Shown here one piece after another: positions 10,331 through 23,600 of a stretch of DNA of 64,000 bases. Position 1 is the first letter of the stretch. Each line of letters begins with the position of its first letter. Position numbers and translations under genes: made by a program. The stretch comes from Prunus persica (Eukaryota; Streptophyta; Magnoliopsida; Rosales; Rosaceae), in NCBI RefSeq assembly GCF_000346465.2, contig NC_034011.1, positions 9,882,038 to 9,946,037 of the forward strand, read 5' to 3'. The notes under the pieces are model-generated. The model was not told the DNA's origin, did no database searches, and was given only the letters and a program-made list of their open reading frames with translations.

Positions 10331-11555
10331 GGGTTCATTTGGTACGGCAGACTGTTATGGACAGGACTAAATCCTGTGACTATGTTGAATTAGCTCGGAT
10401 TGGCCTAAGCTGGATTAAGTACTGACCTACGTTTGGTGCTGCGTCGAACTAAGAAGCTGGATTGTAAAAATAGTGAAACCTATGTTTGGTACTCTGTCGG
10501 ACTAAAAAATAAATATTTAATATTTAAATTTAATTAAAAATTTTAACCTATAAATAAATAAATAAATAAAATTATCATATTTATTTTTTTTGATCAATTC
10601 ATCATTTCATTAAACCCACGCTTGTTGTCATTGTCTGTATGTAAAGTGAGAGAGTGAAACGTTTTCTTCTTCTTTTCTCTATTCCTTATTTTTTTTATTC
10701 TTTCTCTCCTCTCTGTCTTCTTTCTGATCTCATTTTCTTCTTTTCTTTTCTTCCTCTTTCTTTCCTTCTTTCTTCACTTTGTTTTTGGTTTCATTATTTT
10801 CAGCTTTTCTCTATTTGGAACTTCTACGAATTGGAACTGCTTTTCTCTTCTTTTTTTTGGGTTTCATTATTCTCTTTCTTTTCTCTCTTCTTTATTTTTT
10901 TTATTCTTTATCTCTTCTCTCTCTCTTCTTTCTGATCTCATTTTCTTCATCTTTCTTTCCTTCTTTCTTCTCTCTGTTTATAATTTCATTATTTTCAGCT
11001 TTTCTCTATTTGGAACTTCTACGAATTGGAACTGCTTTTATCTTTTTTTTTTTTTGGGTTTCATTATTCTCTGTTTCTAGTTTCTTTATTTTCTGGTTCT
11101 TCTCTTTTACCAATTCCCTAAACCTTTTATGATTCATGTTTTTCTCTTATGTACAGACAGAGATGGCGAAGAGAGATGATTCTAGGTTCTGTGGGTGGTT
11201 GGGGTGGCGAAGAGAGATGGGTCTGTGTGTGGCTTGCAGGTGGTGGTCATGAGGGAGAATAAATTCGGGGGAGAAGGGGGAGCGCTGGGCATTGGGTTTT
11301 GCCAGAGTATGTCGATTTGGTTTGTGTTTTGATTCAAGGTGTAAGGAAATCCAGCTGGACTCGTGTGTTCAAAATAGTGATGGTGCTTTTTTTCGAACTG
11401 CATTTGGGGCTCACTGAATTAGATATGCGAGTCCGGTTATTTTTTCACTATTGGACTATGCAATCTCATTTAAGTTAATCCCCTTCCTTGCCAAACATGG
11501 GTTTTAAGTGTTATTTCATACAATCCAGTCCAGTGAGGCATAGTGAGGCCTACCA
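10330..11555. mobile_element. Non-coding insertion with TTTGGTA-type inverted ends
   Basis: The left end (GGGTTCATTTGGTACGGCAG) and the reverse complement of the right end (GGGCATGTTTGGTAGGCCTC) are similar, and sequence that looks like LTR lies on both sides. The interior is a CT-rich tandem repeat and AT-rich DNA. A clean target duplication was not seen, so the superfamily is not assigned. Confidence 0.4.
10665..11060. repeat. CT-rich 195-bp tandem duplication
   Basis: The block CAGCTTTTCTCTATTTGGAA starts at 10801 and again at 10996 (period 195), with similar TTTCTTTCCTTC-type sequence before each. The overlapping open frames here (Phe/Leu/Ser-rich) are products of the low complexity. Confidence 0.8.
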
Positions 11556-12433
11556 AACATGCCCTGTTAGACCTATAGGAACTTTCGGATCTAAAATCGG
11601 ACGTCGTGGCCCTGCGGGCCCAATTGACCAATATGGAAAGTTTGACCGCTTTGTTGGCCATGAGTCTTCCAAGACCGTCTCATACTTTGGGGAGTACTAT
11701 AATGACCCTATTAACCTTCTTAAAGGTTGTGCACACTTTGAGACCTAGAAATTAGAGTTTTGAGTTAAAGTTTTTTGTGGGGTACTTTTATTAACTAAGT
11801 CCGTTTATCCTGTTAAATAGGTATTCATTCTTCGCGTACTTTACAAAAAGAGCCCTCTTAAGGTTGAGCAGCATGGGATTTTATTATCATGCTAGTCTCG
11901 GCTTTTACAATTTCTAGGAATTATTATTATTATTTGAGAGGGTATCTTCTATATTAGGGACTAATGACATGTCGGGAGCTCATTACTTTATTACATCTGT
12001 TTAACTAATAATACAATTAACCCATCAGTCCCGAACTCCATATATCCAAAAAAAAAAAAATTCCAGATTTATGTACCATTTCTCTAAATATTAATTCCTA
12101 ATTTTCAAGATGGATTTTTGGGGCTAGAATCACTACTAAAAAATCTCCAAGCCAAATATGCAACAATTCCTCGTTCTTGAAGTCAATGATTTCATAGAGG
12201 ATCACCAACCATTTGAAATCACAAACTTGAAGAAAATAAATTCATAAAATCCCCATATGAGCAGAGAATCATATACTGAAAACCCTAAACTTTGTTTTGG
12301 CAAAAAAAAAAAAAAAAACCCCTGAACTTTATTAGAAATATATTATATCCAATTATAAATGAGCCTTCCAGTATTTCCTTTGGATTGTTAGGTGATCTTG
12401 GCATTTTCTTTTAGACCAAATGTAGTCAAAATC
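11556..12433. other. LTR-like remnant and AT-rich spacer, no gene
   Basis: 11560-11760 (GGAACTTTCGGATCTAAAAT and following) resembles plant Gypsy LTR sequence. Beyond about 11900 only AT-rich sequence with A-runs (about 12048-12060 and 12302-12319) is seen. Confidence 0.35.
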
Positions 12434-12670
12434 TGTAAAATAAGGTAGGATATGAACGAAAGAACAGTTTTGGCAGAATGAGTTTTCATTAGTGTGATAT
12501 TGTACTTTGTACAGATGTGATCCTATCATTTAGGCGTACAAGAAAGATAAATATATATACAAATCAAATCAGATATTTATTCCTACAGTCTTGTAATTCT
12601 ACTGCTGAAGTCAAAGGATTGCATAATCAAATCAATCCCTAACATCTTGGATCGTATCAATTTCTTAACA
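12434..12670 (-). repeat. 3' LTR of the outer Copia
   Basis: 237 bp, paired with 35289-35525. It is preceded by target duplication AAATC at 12429-12433. Confidence 0.93.
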
Positions 12671-12942
12671 CTCCCCCTCAAGTTGGAGAGTGAATGTCAA
12701 GAACTTCCAACTTGCGCAACATGGTTGAAAAGGCATCTTTTCCCAATGGCTTTATGAATACGTATGCTACTTGTTGTGATGAAGCCACATACTTCGTAAA
12801 GATTGAACAGTCTAAAATTTTATCTCGGATGAAGTGACAATCCATTTCAATATGCATTGTTCTTTCATGAAAAACAAGATTAGCAGCAATATGTAATGCT
12901 GCCTGGTTATCACAATGCAAGATGGCTGGTCATGGATGCAAA
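12671..12942 (-). pseudogene. Outer Copia RNase H, C-terminal part
   Basis: The translation CDNQAALHIAANLVFHERTM, with HIEMDCHFIRD and a degenerate ADxFTKPL motif (AYVFIKPL), is the C-terminal end of a Copia RNase H. It is separated from the rest of the domain by the solo LTR at 12948-14181. The polypurine tract follows directly. Confidence 0.88.
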
Positions 12943-12947
12943 AGTTG

Positions 12948-14181
12948 TGTTAGTATGAAATTGTGTTAGCATTTTCTAGAACTTAGTATTGGTTTGGAAG
13001 TGTCATTTAGCTATAGGGTTGAAGCAAAATTACTATCTCTGATTTCTAGATACTGCAGGATTGAAACAGCATAGCAATCCCCCAATTTCATAATTGTGAC
13101 CTAACACGTATGAGCCATTTGATTTGAAGGGTAAGACGTGTCATTTTTCATGCATTCATAATAGGAACTTTTTTTGGAATCTAATATGATTTTATTTCCT
13201 TGATCTTCCTTGATTTTAATCAATTAGAATCCATTTAGGAGTGTATCTCATTTAGGCATATTTTCCAATATCTTTTTATTGATTCTTTCTTTATCTTATC
13301 CATCATTTGTTACTTATCTTTTAAGTAATCTATTTGCAAATCAAGTTTTAATCAGATCACATTATTAAAGGTGTTGAGATATTCTTGGTAGTTGACTTAA
13401 GAATATTAGGACTCCTTTAATGGTGGGATTATTATAAAATTCCTTTATTGGGCTTTTACCTTCTCATTGATTTGTGCTTCACATTTAGAATAGGTAAACA
13501 TCCTTTTGATTTTATTTAATTCATGCAAATCAATTAAATTGGTTTTGAACGCGTGGTTACTTTTTTGGTAGAACAAAAAGCCTATAAAATAAGACCTTTG
13601 TATTCTTTGTTCTAGACAGCTTTTGAACAATAATTTTGTATGCTTAAACGTTAAAGAAAGTTGTGTTTTTTATTTGAGAAAGCTTTTGAACAATCATCAA
13701 GTGTTCCATGTTTACTTGGTGATTTATCAAATATTTTTATCATTCATATTGCATTCATTTGCATTGTTCGGTGACTCATATGGTTGAGGGCACCAAGACC
13801 GTGGTGGCAGTATTCCTCCAGCGAGTTTGAAGCAATCGTGACCAGTATTGCGTTCAACATAAAGAGTGTTGAAGATCATCCCGTGACAGAAGTTGAGTTA
13901 CAAAGAAGTTGGTAAACATTATCTAGAATGTGTCTAGGATAAGTGTGTGAGTACTTCTTGTAATTATCGTTCTATAGTAGATTTGTGTTGGAATGAGGAG
14001 TCCGGTGAATTTTTCCCAAAGGTGGGGTTTTACCACGTAAAATAATTCTCTGTGTGTTCCTTTATTTTATAAGCCATATCAATCCTGCTACAGAAGTTTA
14101 TTTTTATTTATTTGAGTATAATCTTAAATTGGCCTATTCACTCCCCTCTAGACATTTTTAGTCATTCTACAAGTATTTTCA
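12948..14181 (+). mobile_element. Solo LTR inserted in the outer Copia RNase H region
   Basis: It starts TGTTAGTATG and ends GTATTTTCA, with no coding capacity. It is flanked by AGTTG at 12943-12947 and 14182-14186, so it is a complete LTR left by recombination of a larger element. It contains a TATA-like TATAAAAT at 13583-13590 and the conserved GGGGTTTTACCACGTAAAAT block near 14027. Length 1,234 bp. Related copies are at 35633-36647 (reverse) and 1-169. Confidence 0.93.
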
Positions 14182-14186
14182 AGTTG

Positions 14187-16986
14187 TAAATCCTGTAAAA
14201 GATATCTCAGTCAAGAAATTTCATAGCAAGCACCTGTCATGGCTCTATATTCAGCCTCTGCAAAAGAGAGACAGTCTTTTGTCTCTTTATTCTCCAAGTC
14301 TTTTGTCTCCAAGAAATTAAGGAATTTCCTTGAAAAACACAGTATCTAGTAGTAGACCTTCGAGTTGTTGGACAACCCACCCAATATGAGTCACAATAAG
14401 CTCTCAACTTCGTGTCGTTTTGAGATGAAAAAAAGAGTCCCTAGCCTGGTGCGTTTTTCAGATACCTCAAGATTCGAGTAGCAGCATCTAGATGGGTTTT
14501 GTGAGTTTCATGCATGAACCTGCTAAGAACATGCACTGCATACATGATATCCGGCCTTGTAATTGTAAGGTAGATTAAACGACCCACTAATCTTCTGTAT
14601 TTAGATGGGTCCTTAAGTAATTCTCATGTGCCAAAGGCGAGCTTGGTGTTTTGTTCCATGGGGAAAAGAGATTAGCCGTGCTCCTAAAACACCACCATCC
14701 TTAAGAATGTCCAAGGTGTATTTCCTCTGTGAGATGCATATACCATTCTTAGAATGAGAAACTTCAATCCCCAAGAAAAATTTAAGATCTCCAAGGTCTT
14801 TAATCTTGAAACGAGTATTAAGGAATTGCTTGAGACAATTAATAGCAGCCATATCATTTCCTGTTATCAATATATCATCAACATATATATTAAGAGAGCA
14901 GTAAAGGACTTTCCTCATTTACAAGTGAAGACGGAATAGTCGGCTCTAGATTGGACATAACCTGCAACCTGGATAGCTTCTGAGAATTTTGCAAACCATT
15001 GTTGAGATGCCTATTTCAAACCATACAATGATCATCTTGGCAGTGGGAGAGAAAGTGTCATGGTAATCGATACCCTCGATCTAAGTGTATCCCTTGGCCA
15101 CGAGGCGTGCCTTATAACGCTCAATAGAGCCATCAGAGTGACGTTTGATCTTGTAAACCCATTTGCAACCAATGGGTGTCTTGCCAGTAGGAAGTGAAGT
15201 GAGAGTCCAAGGCAACAACACTTGGTTCCAAACAAAGTCCTTCAGTAAAACAGAAGGTGTCTTGTGGCGTTGAGATTGGTGTGAAGGATGAATGGTGGTT
15301 GGTTGAGGAGGTTATGGTATGGCAGATGGATGTGTACAGTCAGAGGAGGAGATTCGTGGGAGATGGAGAGGAAATCACCATCAAATGTGGAGGAATTAGG
15401 TAATGTAAGTGGGCTGGTCACATCTTGGGCTTCTTGTGTATGGGCTTCTTGTGTTTGGGTTGTGTCTATTGGGTTAACTTGTATTGGAGAAAGGTCAGCA
15501 AGGGCAATGGGAAGGATAGATGAAGAGGGGTTATCTAGTGGAGGTGAAGATGTAGTTTGAAAAGGGAAAATGTTCTCATTGAAAACAACATCTCAGCTTG
15601 TGAAAATTTTATGGGTGGAGAGATTCCAAGAAAAACTGTTTTGGTGGCTCTATGACTAAATTTTTGTGAAGGGTGGACGGATGTGGCATAGGCAAGGCAA
15701 CCAAAAACCTTGAGATGTGTATAAGATGGAGGTTTGTCATACATTAGCTCATATGGTGTTTTGTGGGAAATGATGGGAGTGGGAAGCCTATTAATCCAAT
15801 AGGTGGCTGTTTGCACACATTCCCCCCAAAAATGAAGTGGGAGATGAGCTTGGAAGCGTAAGGCTCTAGCAACCTCAAGTATGTGATGATGTTTATGTTC
15901 CACAACACGATTTTGTTGTGGTGTGTAAACGCAAGAGCATTGGTAAATGATCCCATTGTCCCAAAAAATTCATGCATGGAAAAAAACTCTCCCCCATTAT
16001 CGACACGAATTTGTTGTACTTGTGTATGGAATTGTGTTTGCACGAAAGCGAAAAAATATTTGAGGAGGTTTTGTGTTTCACTTTTATGGTTCATGAGGAA
16101 AAACCATGTAAAACGACTATATTCATCCACCACTGTTAAAAAATAACGAGCACCTGAAAGTGAAGCTACTTTGTGTGGCCCCAAATGTCACAACGTATGA
16201 GAGAGAAAGGTTTTGTTGTTTTGATTGAACTGATTCCAAATGGCTTTTGAGTTTGTTTGGCTAAAGGGCAAACATCATAATCTTTATTCAAATGAAAAGG
16301 GAATCTAACAAATTTTTTGACATGAATTGTAAACAAGATGGAGAAAGGTGGCCGAGTCGCTGGTGCCATAAATTAGTGGAGTTGGTCCAAGGTTGCAGGT
16401 TGGGCTAGGGAAAAAAGATGAATATGCAGAAGTCAACGCCACAAGGTAATAGAGGCTTCCACGTTGCTTACCCAACCCAATCGTCATCTTCGTAGCCAAG
16501 TCTTGTAAAATACACCAAGAAGGGAAAAAAATTATAGAGCACTGTAATTCCTTTGTAATCCTGCTTACAGATAACAAATTCACTTTAAAAGATGGTACAC
16601 ATAAAACATCTCTCAAAGAAATATGAGATGTCAAAAAAACACTCCCAGTAGATGATATAGGTGCCTTTTCACCACTAGGCAGTGACACAGGTGGCATAGA
16701 AGAACGAGATGTGGTGCTGGTAAGAGACGATGGGGATGAGGTGATATGATCGATAGCCCCACTGTCAATTATCCACCAACTCAAAGGCAATGAGGGTTTT
16801 AACAAACTTGATGATGAACCAGCCGCATTGGCTTGAGGAGTTTGTTGTTCATTCAACATGGTGTAAACTTGCTGACATTGGCTTTTTGAAAGGTTGGGCA
16901 TGGCAGTTTGGATCTCTGGGACAAAAGGATGTGCACTGACATGATGTACTGACGAGGAACTGTCGTTGCCATTATTATGTCCACCA
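14187..16986 (-). pseudogene. Outer Copia protease, integrase, reverse transcriptase and start of RNase H
   Basis: Reading from 16986 down: protease active site WWIIDSGAIDHIT; GAG-pre-integrase and zinc-binding remnants near 16200-16400; integrase core fragments (FLTVVDEYSRFTWFF, then RVDNGGEF) at 15744-16184; integrase C-terminal part at 15535-15903 (YWINRLPTPIISHKTPYELM). The RT start lies near 15250-15070 (GCKWVYKIKR-type motif, ARLVAKGY). The RT palm LNIYVDDILITGND lies at 14613-14918, and RNase H remains follow to 14187. Several stops and frameshifts separate these pieces. The first part continues in frame from the gag fragment on the other side of the Gypsy insertion, which is how the junction was recognised. 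Confidence 0.88.
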
Positions 16987-16991
16987 CTAGA

Positions 16992-17656
16992 TGTGGGAGC
17001 ATATATTTTCGTCTCCAATCAGGGCACGCCACGTGGAAAAGAAGATTATCTCTTTAATTAATTAATTAAATCAGTTTATCTGGCTAATTAATTAATTGGG
17101 ATAAATATCTTAATTAATATGATATTATCTTTATTTAAAGAGATAATATCATTAATTAAGATATTATCACAATAAAGAGAAGATAATATCATTTAAATCA
17201 GATATTATCTTCTTAAGAGATAATGTCTATTTAATTCAGATATTATCTGGCCCAACTCGATTCCTACGAAACCCTAGCCCCGAGGCTCCTATAAATAGAC
17301 AACCTCATTCATCATTCAAGGTACATCTAAACCTACTCCTTATACCCGAGAAAAAGACCCGAAGCTCTCTCTCCCTCTCCACTCTCCATATTTTCTCCCC
17401 AAGGCTCCGGCCACCACACACGGCTCCGGCCACCCGGTTTACACCCTACATAAAACTCCGTACCCTTTGCTTAGCTATTGTTTTCCTACAAACACTCGAA
17501 CTAACTTAGGCATCGGAGGGCCTTTGGCCAACACCCCCCGGGTGTGGTCTATTTACTCCAGTCTTTTTTACAGGAATCGAGGAAGAGAGAGAAGGAAGAT
17601 CGAAGGTTGAAGGATCTAGAAGCGAATATTCTCCCGTGAGATTATTTGCACAAACA
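16992..17656 (+). repeat. 5' LTR of the Gypsy element
   Basis: 665 bp, TGTGGGAGC...CACAAACA. It contains a perfect palindromic G-box CCACGTGG (17029-17036), about ten GATAA/TTATC motifs between 17045 and 17250, and a TATA box TATAAATA at 17290-17297. Confidence 0.95.
17290..17297 (+). promoter_or_regulatory. LTR TATA box
   Basis: TATAAATA follows the GATAATATC-rich segment and precedes the CT-rich presumed R region. The same site occurs at 28658-28665 in the 3' LTR, at the same offset. Confidence 0.7.
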
Positions 17657-17752
17657 TTTGGTGCTTTCATTGAGAGTGCGAGTTATACTCAACGCGTGCT
17701 CAAGGAATCCGTTCCTCCTATTTTCCAATCCACCGAAGCCTTCCAAACAACC

Positions 17753-20680
17753 ATGGTTGGAAGCAAGCGCACGAGGAGCAAAACCGCCGCTATGGCTCAA
17801 TCCGTGACGGCCCAAAGCTACTCCTCCCACGATCCCGCGATCGACATGGCGGCCCCACCACCTCTCGCCGCCATGAACCCTCAACAGCCACCCCGTGTGA
17901 CTGGAACCACCGTACCGGCCTCCGCCGCCGTCGTACCGTCTCAAGGCCCCATGGCCGGACCTAGCCACCTTCATAGCACCACCGTTGAGCATGGTGGAAC
18001 CTCACATCCAGTTGGGCTCACTACCACCGTCGACTTTGGCCCAATCTTGGAGCAACTTCAACCATTCCCTCCATTACCTCCACGCTCGACGCATGCTCCC
18101 ACGCACACATCCAACGAAAACCTAGCCCGTGTGCAATTAGGCTCTACACATTTCTCTCCTCCCGATCCACGAAGTCAAGCAGACCTTAATCTGAGAGTTG
18201 ACCAGCTAACTCAGAGAATGGACGACCAAAACAATTTGATGAGGCAATTCCTCAATCAAATAAATTTGGCTCAAAACCTTGGCCTTGGACAACAGGGCGA
18301 AGAGAGAAGGATAAACGAACGCGCCGATAGGCAGTTCGGTGGGAACCAAGCAGGTCGAGCAGGAGTAAGCAGACAAGGAAATGCGCAACAACGAGATCAG
18401 CTCGCGGACATGTCGCAAGCATCCGCAAGCCACACTCAGAGCAGACGAAGTTTCCCATCCAGATTGAATTTAGGGACCAACGTGCGCGATAGGCTGGGCC
18501 CAAGACCTGACATCCACGCTCGCTTGGGCCAGCATGAAGACGTTCATGAAAGGCTAGGCTCCTAGGGAGGTCAACTTGACGGCCATCGAGACGAGGATCG
18601 AGAAGAAAGGCGCTCTGCTGCCCGCTCACAGAGAAATATTCACGAAAGGATAGGCCCCCAGGGAGGTCAACTCGACAATCATCACAATGAGGACCGTGAA
18701 GAAAGGCGCTCCGCTACTCGCTCTCGAAGAACCAACTCTCGTCGCCAAGCTATTGGAAATCCTTCGCAAGCGCAGTCCACCAACACGCCGCCTAGACAGC
18801 GCAACCGAGAAGGTCGACCCTCACAAGCCAATGAGGAAGTCAATCAGCATCGCCTAAATCGCGAAGGTCATCAACATGACCGACTAGCCATGCGTGCAGA
18901 AGACGTTGAGAAGCTTGTGAATAACCGACTTCGAGACTTAAAGATTGGCGGAAATTTCGAAGACGCACTACGCATTGAGGTAGACCAAGCAAACTCCTCA
19001 CCTTTCACAGCCAAAATCGAGCAGGCTCCTCCCCCGAAAAGATTCTCAACGCCCTCTTTCACATGCTTCAAAGGCGATTCCGACCCTGAAAGTCATCTGA
19101 AGCATTTCAAGAGCCTTATGATCCTCTACAAAGCCGAAGACGCGCTAATGTGCAAGGTGTTTGCAATGACTTGGCGAGGAGCAGCTCAAGATTGGTTCCA
19201 TACCCTGCCATCTGGGTCGATCAACAGCTTCAAGGAGCTTACTTACGTCTTCACTAAAGAATACACTTCTTATCGGACGATCAAGAAGAACCCTGACCAT
19301 CTGTTTAACCTGCGCAAGAAGCCCGAGGAATCCCTTCGGGATTACATCAAGAGGTTCAAAGCAGAAAAGGCCAACATCGTAGGGTGCGATGACCAAATCG
19401 CATCCTCTGCATTCAAGAAAGGTCTTCCAGCAGAACATGACTTATACCGCGAGCTGACTATCACTCCCAGCCAGACTCTGGCGGAGGTCTTCGCGACCGC
19501 AGAACGCTACGCACTCTGGGATGACGATCGAATCACCGCGAAGAAGTCCACTGAGCAGGAAGATCGACCGGCCAGAAGGGCAGAACAAAGAGGCGACAGG
19601 CTTGGCAGCAGGGACAAAGACAAAGGCAGGTCACGCCCACAAAGAGAGGCCACGACGAAAGAGAACTACACCAAGTTCTCTATCCCCATACATCAAATTC
19701 TAGCCCAAGTGAAGAACAAACCTTGGGTAAAAAGACCGCCACCCTTGAAAGGAGATCCGGACAAGAGGGATACCAGAAAATATTGTGCCTTCCATGCGAC
19801 ACATGGGCAAAATACGAATAATTGCTTTGCTTGGAAAGCGCATCTCGAAGAACTCGTAAGAGAAGGTCATTGCACGGAGTTCATCGCGAAGCAAGCCATC
19901 CAGCAGATAGAAGACCGCGATACCGCCAAGGAGCCACCGCAGAAGGTCATAAGGATTAACACAATCCTAGCCGACTCCGAGGAGTCCGGACTGACCAACA
20001 AAGAAAAGAAGAGGAAGATCAAACAGGCTACCATGATCTCCCAAGTCTCAACTAGTTTCTCACTAGCAGAAGACGATCCCGTGATCGGCTTTCAAAAGAA
20101 AGACTTAATCGGCCTGGATCTACCGCACAACGATGCCCTTGTCATCAGCATTCAAATCGCTCAGGCCATGGTCGACCGAGTCCATGCAGATGAGGGCAGT
20201 GCAGCCAACATCCTACAATTGGCAGTCGTCCAACAGATGAGCTTAGAGGCAAAGATCAATAAATCAGCCAAGTCCCTGACTGGTTTCAATGGCGCAACGA
20301 CGGTTACCGTGGGCACGATAGATCTCGACGTCTACTCTCCACCTGTAATCAGCTCGCAAACGTTCATGGTCATTGATGAGATCTCACCCTACAATGGCAT
20401 TCTAGGCAGACCATGGATCGGCCAGATCAACGCCATCACCTCTGCCACACATCAGAAGATTCGCTACCCAATCCTTGGGGGCGGTATCGGCCAGATCAAC
20501 AGCGATCAAGCAATGGCAAGAAAATGCTCAGCTCAAGGGCTGAAGAAAAGCAAGCAAACACAGTTCCTCCCTGTGAATCAGGCAGATCTAAAGGGAGTAG
20601 AACAAGCAGAGGAGAAAGCAGATCCCGTTCCTGATGGCCGAGCAGACCAGAAAGGAAAGGGAATAGCTACTCCCCAATAG
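17753..20680 (+). pseudogene. Gypsy gag-protease region with a nonsense codon and altered protease active site
   Basis: The likely start is Met at 17753 (MVGSKRTRSKTAAMAQ). The first part is Pro/Ala/Gln-rich and ends at a TAG (18563-18565). The frame then continues to 20680, so only that stop separates them. The 18890-20680 part holds the Retrotrans_gag domain (HLKHFKSLM, WFHTLPSGSINSFKEL, YRTIKKNPDHLFNLRKKPEE) and a CxxH/HxxxC-type knuckle (YCAFHATHGQNTNNCFAWK). The retropepsin-like segment follows, where the usual D-T/S-G motif reads ADEGSAANIL, with ILGRPWI after it. A 96-bp in-frame repeat spans 18542-18733, and its second copy has CAG where the first has the TAG. The frame ends with TAG at 20678, which may be a natural gag/pol boundary. 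Confidence 0.85.
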
Positions 20681-23600
20681 CAATCAAAGAATCAGGACCA
20701 AGTCGAGGGAATCCGTCCGGAGGTCTCTCCTGAAGAAGGATGGAAGCCCGAAGAGGACGTTGAACTAGTACCCCTTGATCCTGACAAGCCAGAGAGAAAA
20801 GCGCGGATCGGCTCGCGCCTAAGCCATGAGGAAAAGATAGAGCTTGCAGCCTTCCTCCGGAACAACAAAGACGTATTTGCATGGTCGCCATCCGACATGC
20901 CTGGCATCGATCCCCAGATCATCTGCCATCGCTTACACGTCAACCCAGCCATCAAACCTGTAGCGCAGAAGAGACGTAACTTCGCCCCCGAGCGGGTTGC
21001 CATCATTGAAACCGAGATCGATAAGCTTCTAGCTGCTGGTTTCATCGAAGAAGTCTCCTACGCAGAATGGCTGGCGAACATTGTTCTAGTGGCAAAAAAA
21101 GATAAAGGTCTGTGGAGAGTGTGCGTCGACTACACCGACCTCAACAAGGCATGCCCTAAAGACAACTTTCCACTGCCTAGAATTGATCAGCTCGTCGATT
21201 CAACTTCCGGCAACCAACTACTAAGCTTCATGGACGCCTACTCCGGCTACAACCAAATCATGATGCATGAAGATGACAAGGCTAAAACCTCTTTCATCAT
21301 CGAAAGAGGTACATACTGCTACAAAGTCATGCCCTTTGGGCTGAAGAACGCCGGAGCAACCTACCAAAGGCTGGTGAACAAAATTTTCAAGGAGCAAATC
21401 GGCAAGACTATGGAGGTCTACGTAGACGACATGCTAGTCAAAGCTCCCGAGCGAGCAGACCACATCAAGAACCTTGCCGAGGCATTCAGCCTACTCCGAA
21501 AATACAACATGAAGTTGAACCCGAGCAAATGCACGTTTGGAGTCTCGTCCGGCCGATTCCTAGGATACTTAGTCACCCAAAGAGGAATTGAAGCACATCC
21601 AAATCAAATCAAGGCTATACTCAACATGAAGTCACCTGCCACAACAAAGGAGATACAAAGTCTAACGAGTAGGGCGGCAGCCCTCAACCGATTCCTCTCA
21701 AAATCTACCGACAAGTGCAGGCCATTTTTTAAAGCCTTGAAGAAAGGACATAGGGACAAGTGGGATGACGAGTGTGAAGTAGCTTTTCAAAACTTGAAAA
21801 CCTACCTCACTTCACCTCCCTTACTCTCAAAACCGATACCAGGCGAAGACTTGTACATCTACCTGGCGGTGTCCGACTCAGCTGTCAGCTCAGCTCTCAT
21901 CCGAGAAGAGCTGGGGGCACAACATCCGGTATTCTACACTTCAAAAGCTCTCCTTGATGCAGAGACTCGCTATCCGAAAATGGAGAAGCTCATTTTTTCG
22001 CTTGTAGTTTCCGCGAGAAAACTAAGGCCCTACTACCAAGCACACCGAATAATTGTCATAACAGAATTTCCTTTGAGATCGATCCTCCACAGCCCCGACG
22101 CTTCTCAGCGACTCATGAAATGGGCTATCGAACTCAGTCAATACGACCTCCTTTACCGGCCGAAGACTGCTATAAAAGCCCAAGCTTTAGCAGATTTTGT
22201 TGTAGAGTTTACTCTGACAGCCGAAGAAGAGAAGATGGTCACGAAAAGCAAGGAAAAAGCAGACGACACCTCCCCTGCCGATTCAAACCTACCTAACGAC
22301 ATGTGGCAATTGTATGTAGACGGAGCATCAAATCATAAAGGATCAGGGGCAGGCGTCGTCATAATCACCCCAGACGGAACCTTGTTGGAACAAGCCATCA
22401 CACTAGGCTTTTCTGCTTCAAACAACGAGGCAGAATATGAGGCATTACTCGCAGGACTGCGCCTAGCAAAAGAACTGACGATCAAGAGATTAGCCATCTA
22501 CTCAGACTCCCAGCTGATCACGAATCAAGCCTCAGGCGAGTACATGGCAAAACATCCAAGAATGATTCAGTACCTCGACAAAGTCCAAGGACTTTTGAAA
22601 GAATTTCCTACTTTCACCATCCAACAAGTTCCACGGGCAGAGAACACTCATGCAGATGCGTTGGCAAGCCTAGGATCAGCGCTGGACAGCCAGTTCAGAC
22701 GCTCCATCCCAGTCGAACACCTTGACCGACCAAGCATCGATGAAATAAAGCCAATCGGCTCAATGCAGATCGATGAAGACCCCAGCTGGCAAGACCCCAT
22801 CATCGACTACTTGGTGAATGGAAATCTGCCAACGGATAAGTCCGAAGCTAGGAAGGTCCAACAGAAAGCCGCGAGATATTACATGCAAGGCGACAAACTC
22901 GTTCGCAGATCATACTCCGGCCCTCATCTCACTTGCCTAAAGTACCCTCAAACACTTGAGGTCCTTTACAAAATTCATGACGGCGAGTGTGGCAACCACT
23001 CTGGGGGCAGGTCACTCGCCTAGAAGGCTCTAAACGTGGGCTATTTCTGGCCTACTATGCGCCATGACTCTACTGAATATGTCAAAAGATGTGATCGCTG
23101 CCAACGGTACAAACCAGTTCCTAGTCTGCCTGCCGAAATCTACCATCCGCAGAACAGTCCGTGGCCTTTCATGCAATGGGCCATCGACTTAGTAGGCCCC
23201 ATGCCAACGGCACCTGCCAAGAAAGAAATGATGATCGTCGCCACTGATTACTTTACTAAATGGATCGAGGCCGAAGCTCTATCCTCTACTAAAGAAGATG
23301 ATGTGGAACGATTTATCTGGAGAAATATTATCTGCCGATTTGGCTGCCCACAATCACTAGTCACCGACAATGGCTCGCAATTCATCGGCAAGCAGATCAC
23401 TGCCTTCTACAAAAAGTACGGCATCAAGCAGCATTTATCTACCCCAAGATATCCTCAAGGCAACGGCCAGGCCGAGGCATCCAATAAAATAATATTGGAC
23501 TGTCTAAAGAAGAGATTAGAAGGCGCCGAAGGAAAATGGGTAGATGAGCTCCCTGGCGTACTATGGGCTTATCGCACCACCAAGCGAAGATCAACTGGCG

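Noticed and set aside
10654..11132. Phe/Leu/Ser-rich open frames that could look like membrane proteins
   Set aside because: They are translations of a CT-rich 195-bp tandem repeat, with no conserved domain and no gene structure.
16305..17018. A single open frame running from the Gypsy LTR into the outer Copia protease
   Set aside because: The junction at 16992 is a retrotransposon insertion site with a CTAGA duplication, so the first residues are LTR-derived and not part of the Copia protein.
17642..20891. Long minus-strand frames opposite the Gypsy gag/pol
   Set aside because: They are shadows of the sense-strand coding sequence; no domain and inconsistent boundaries.
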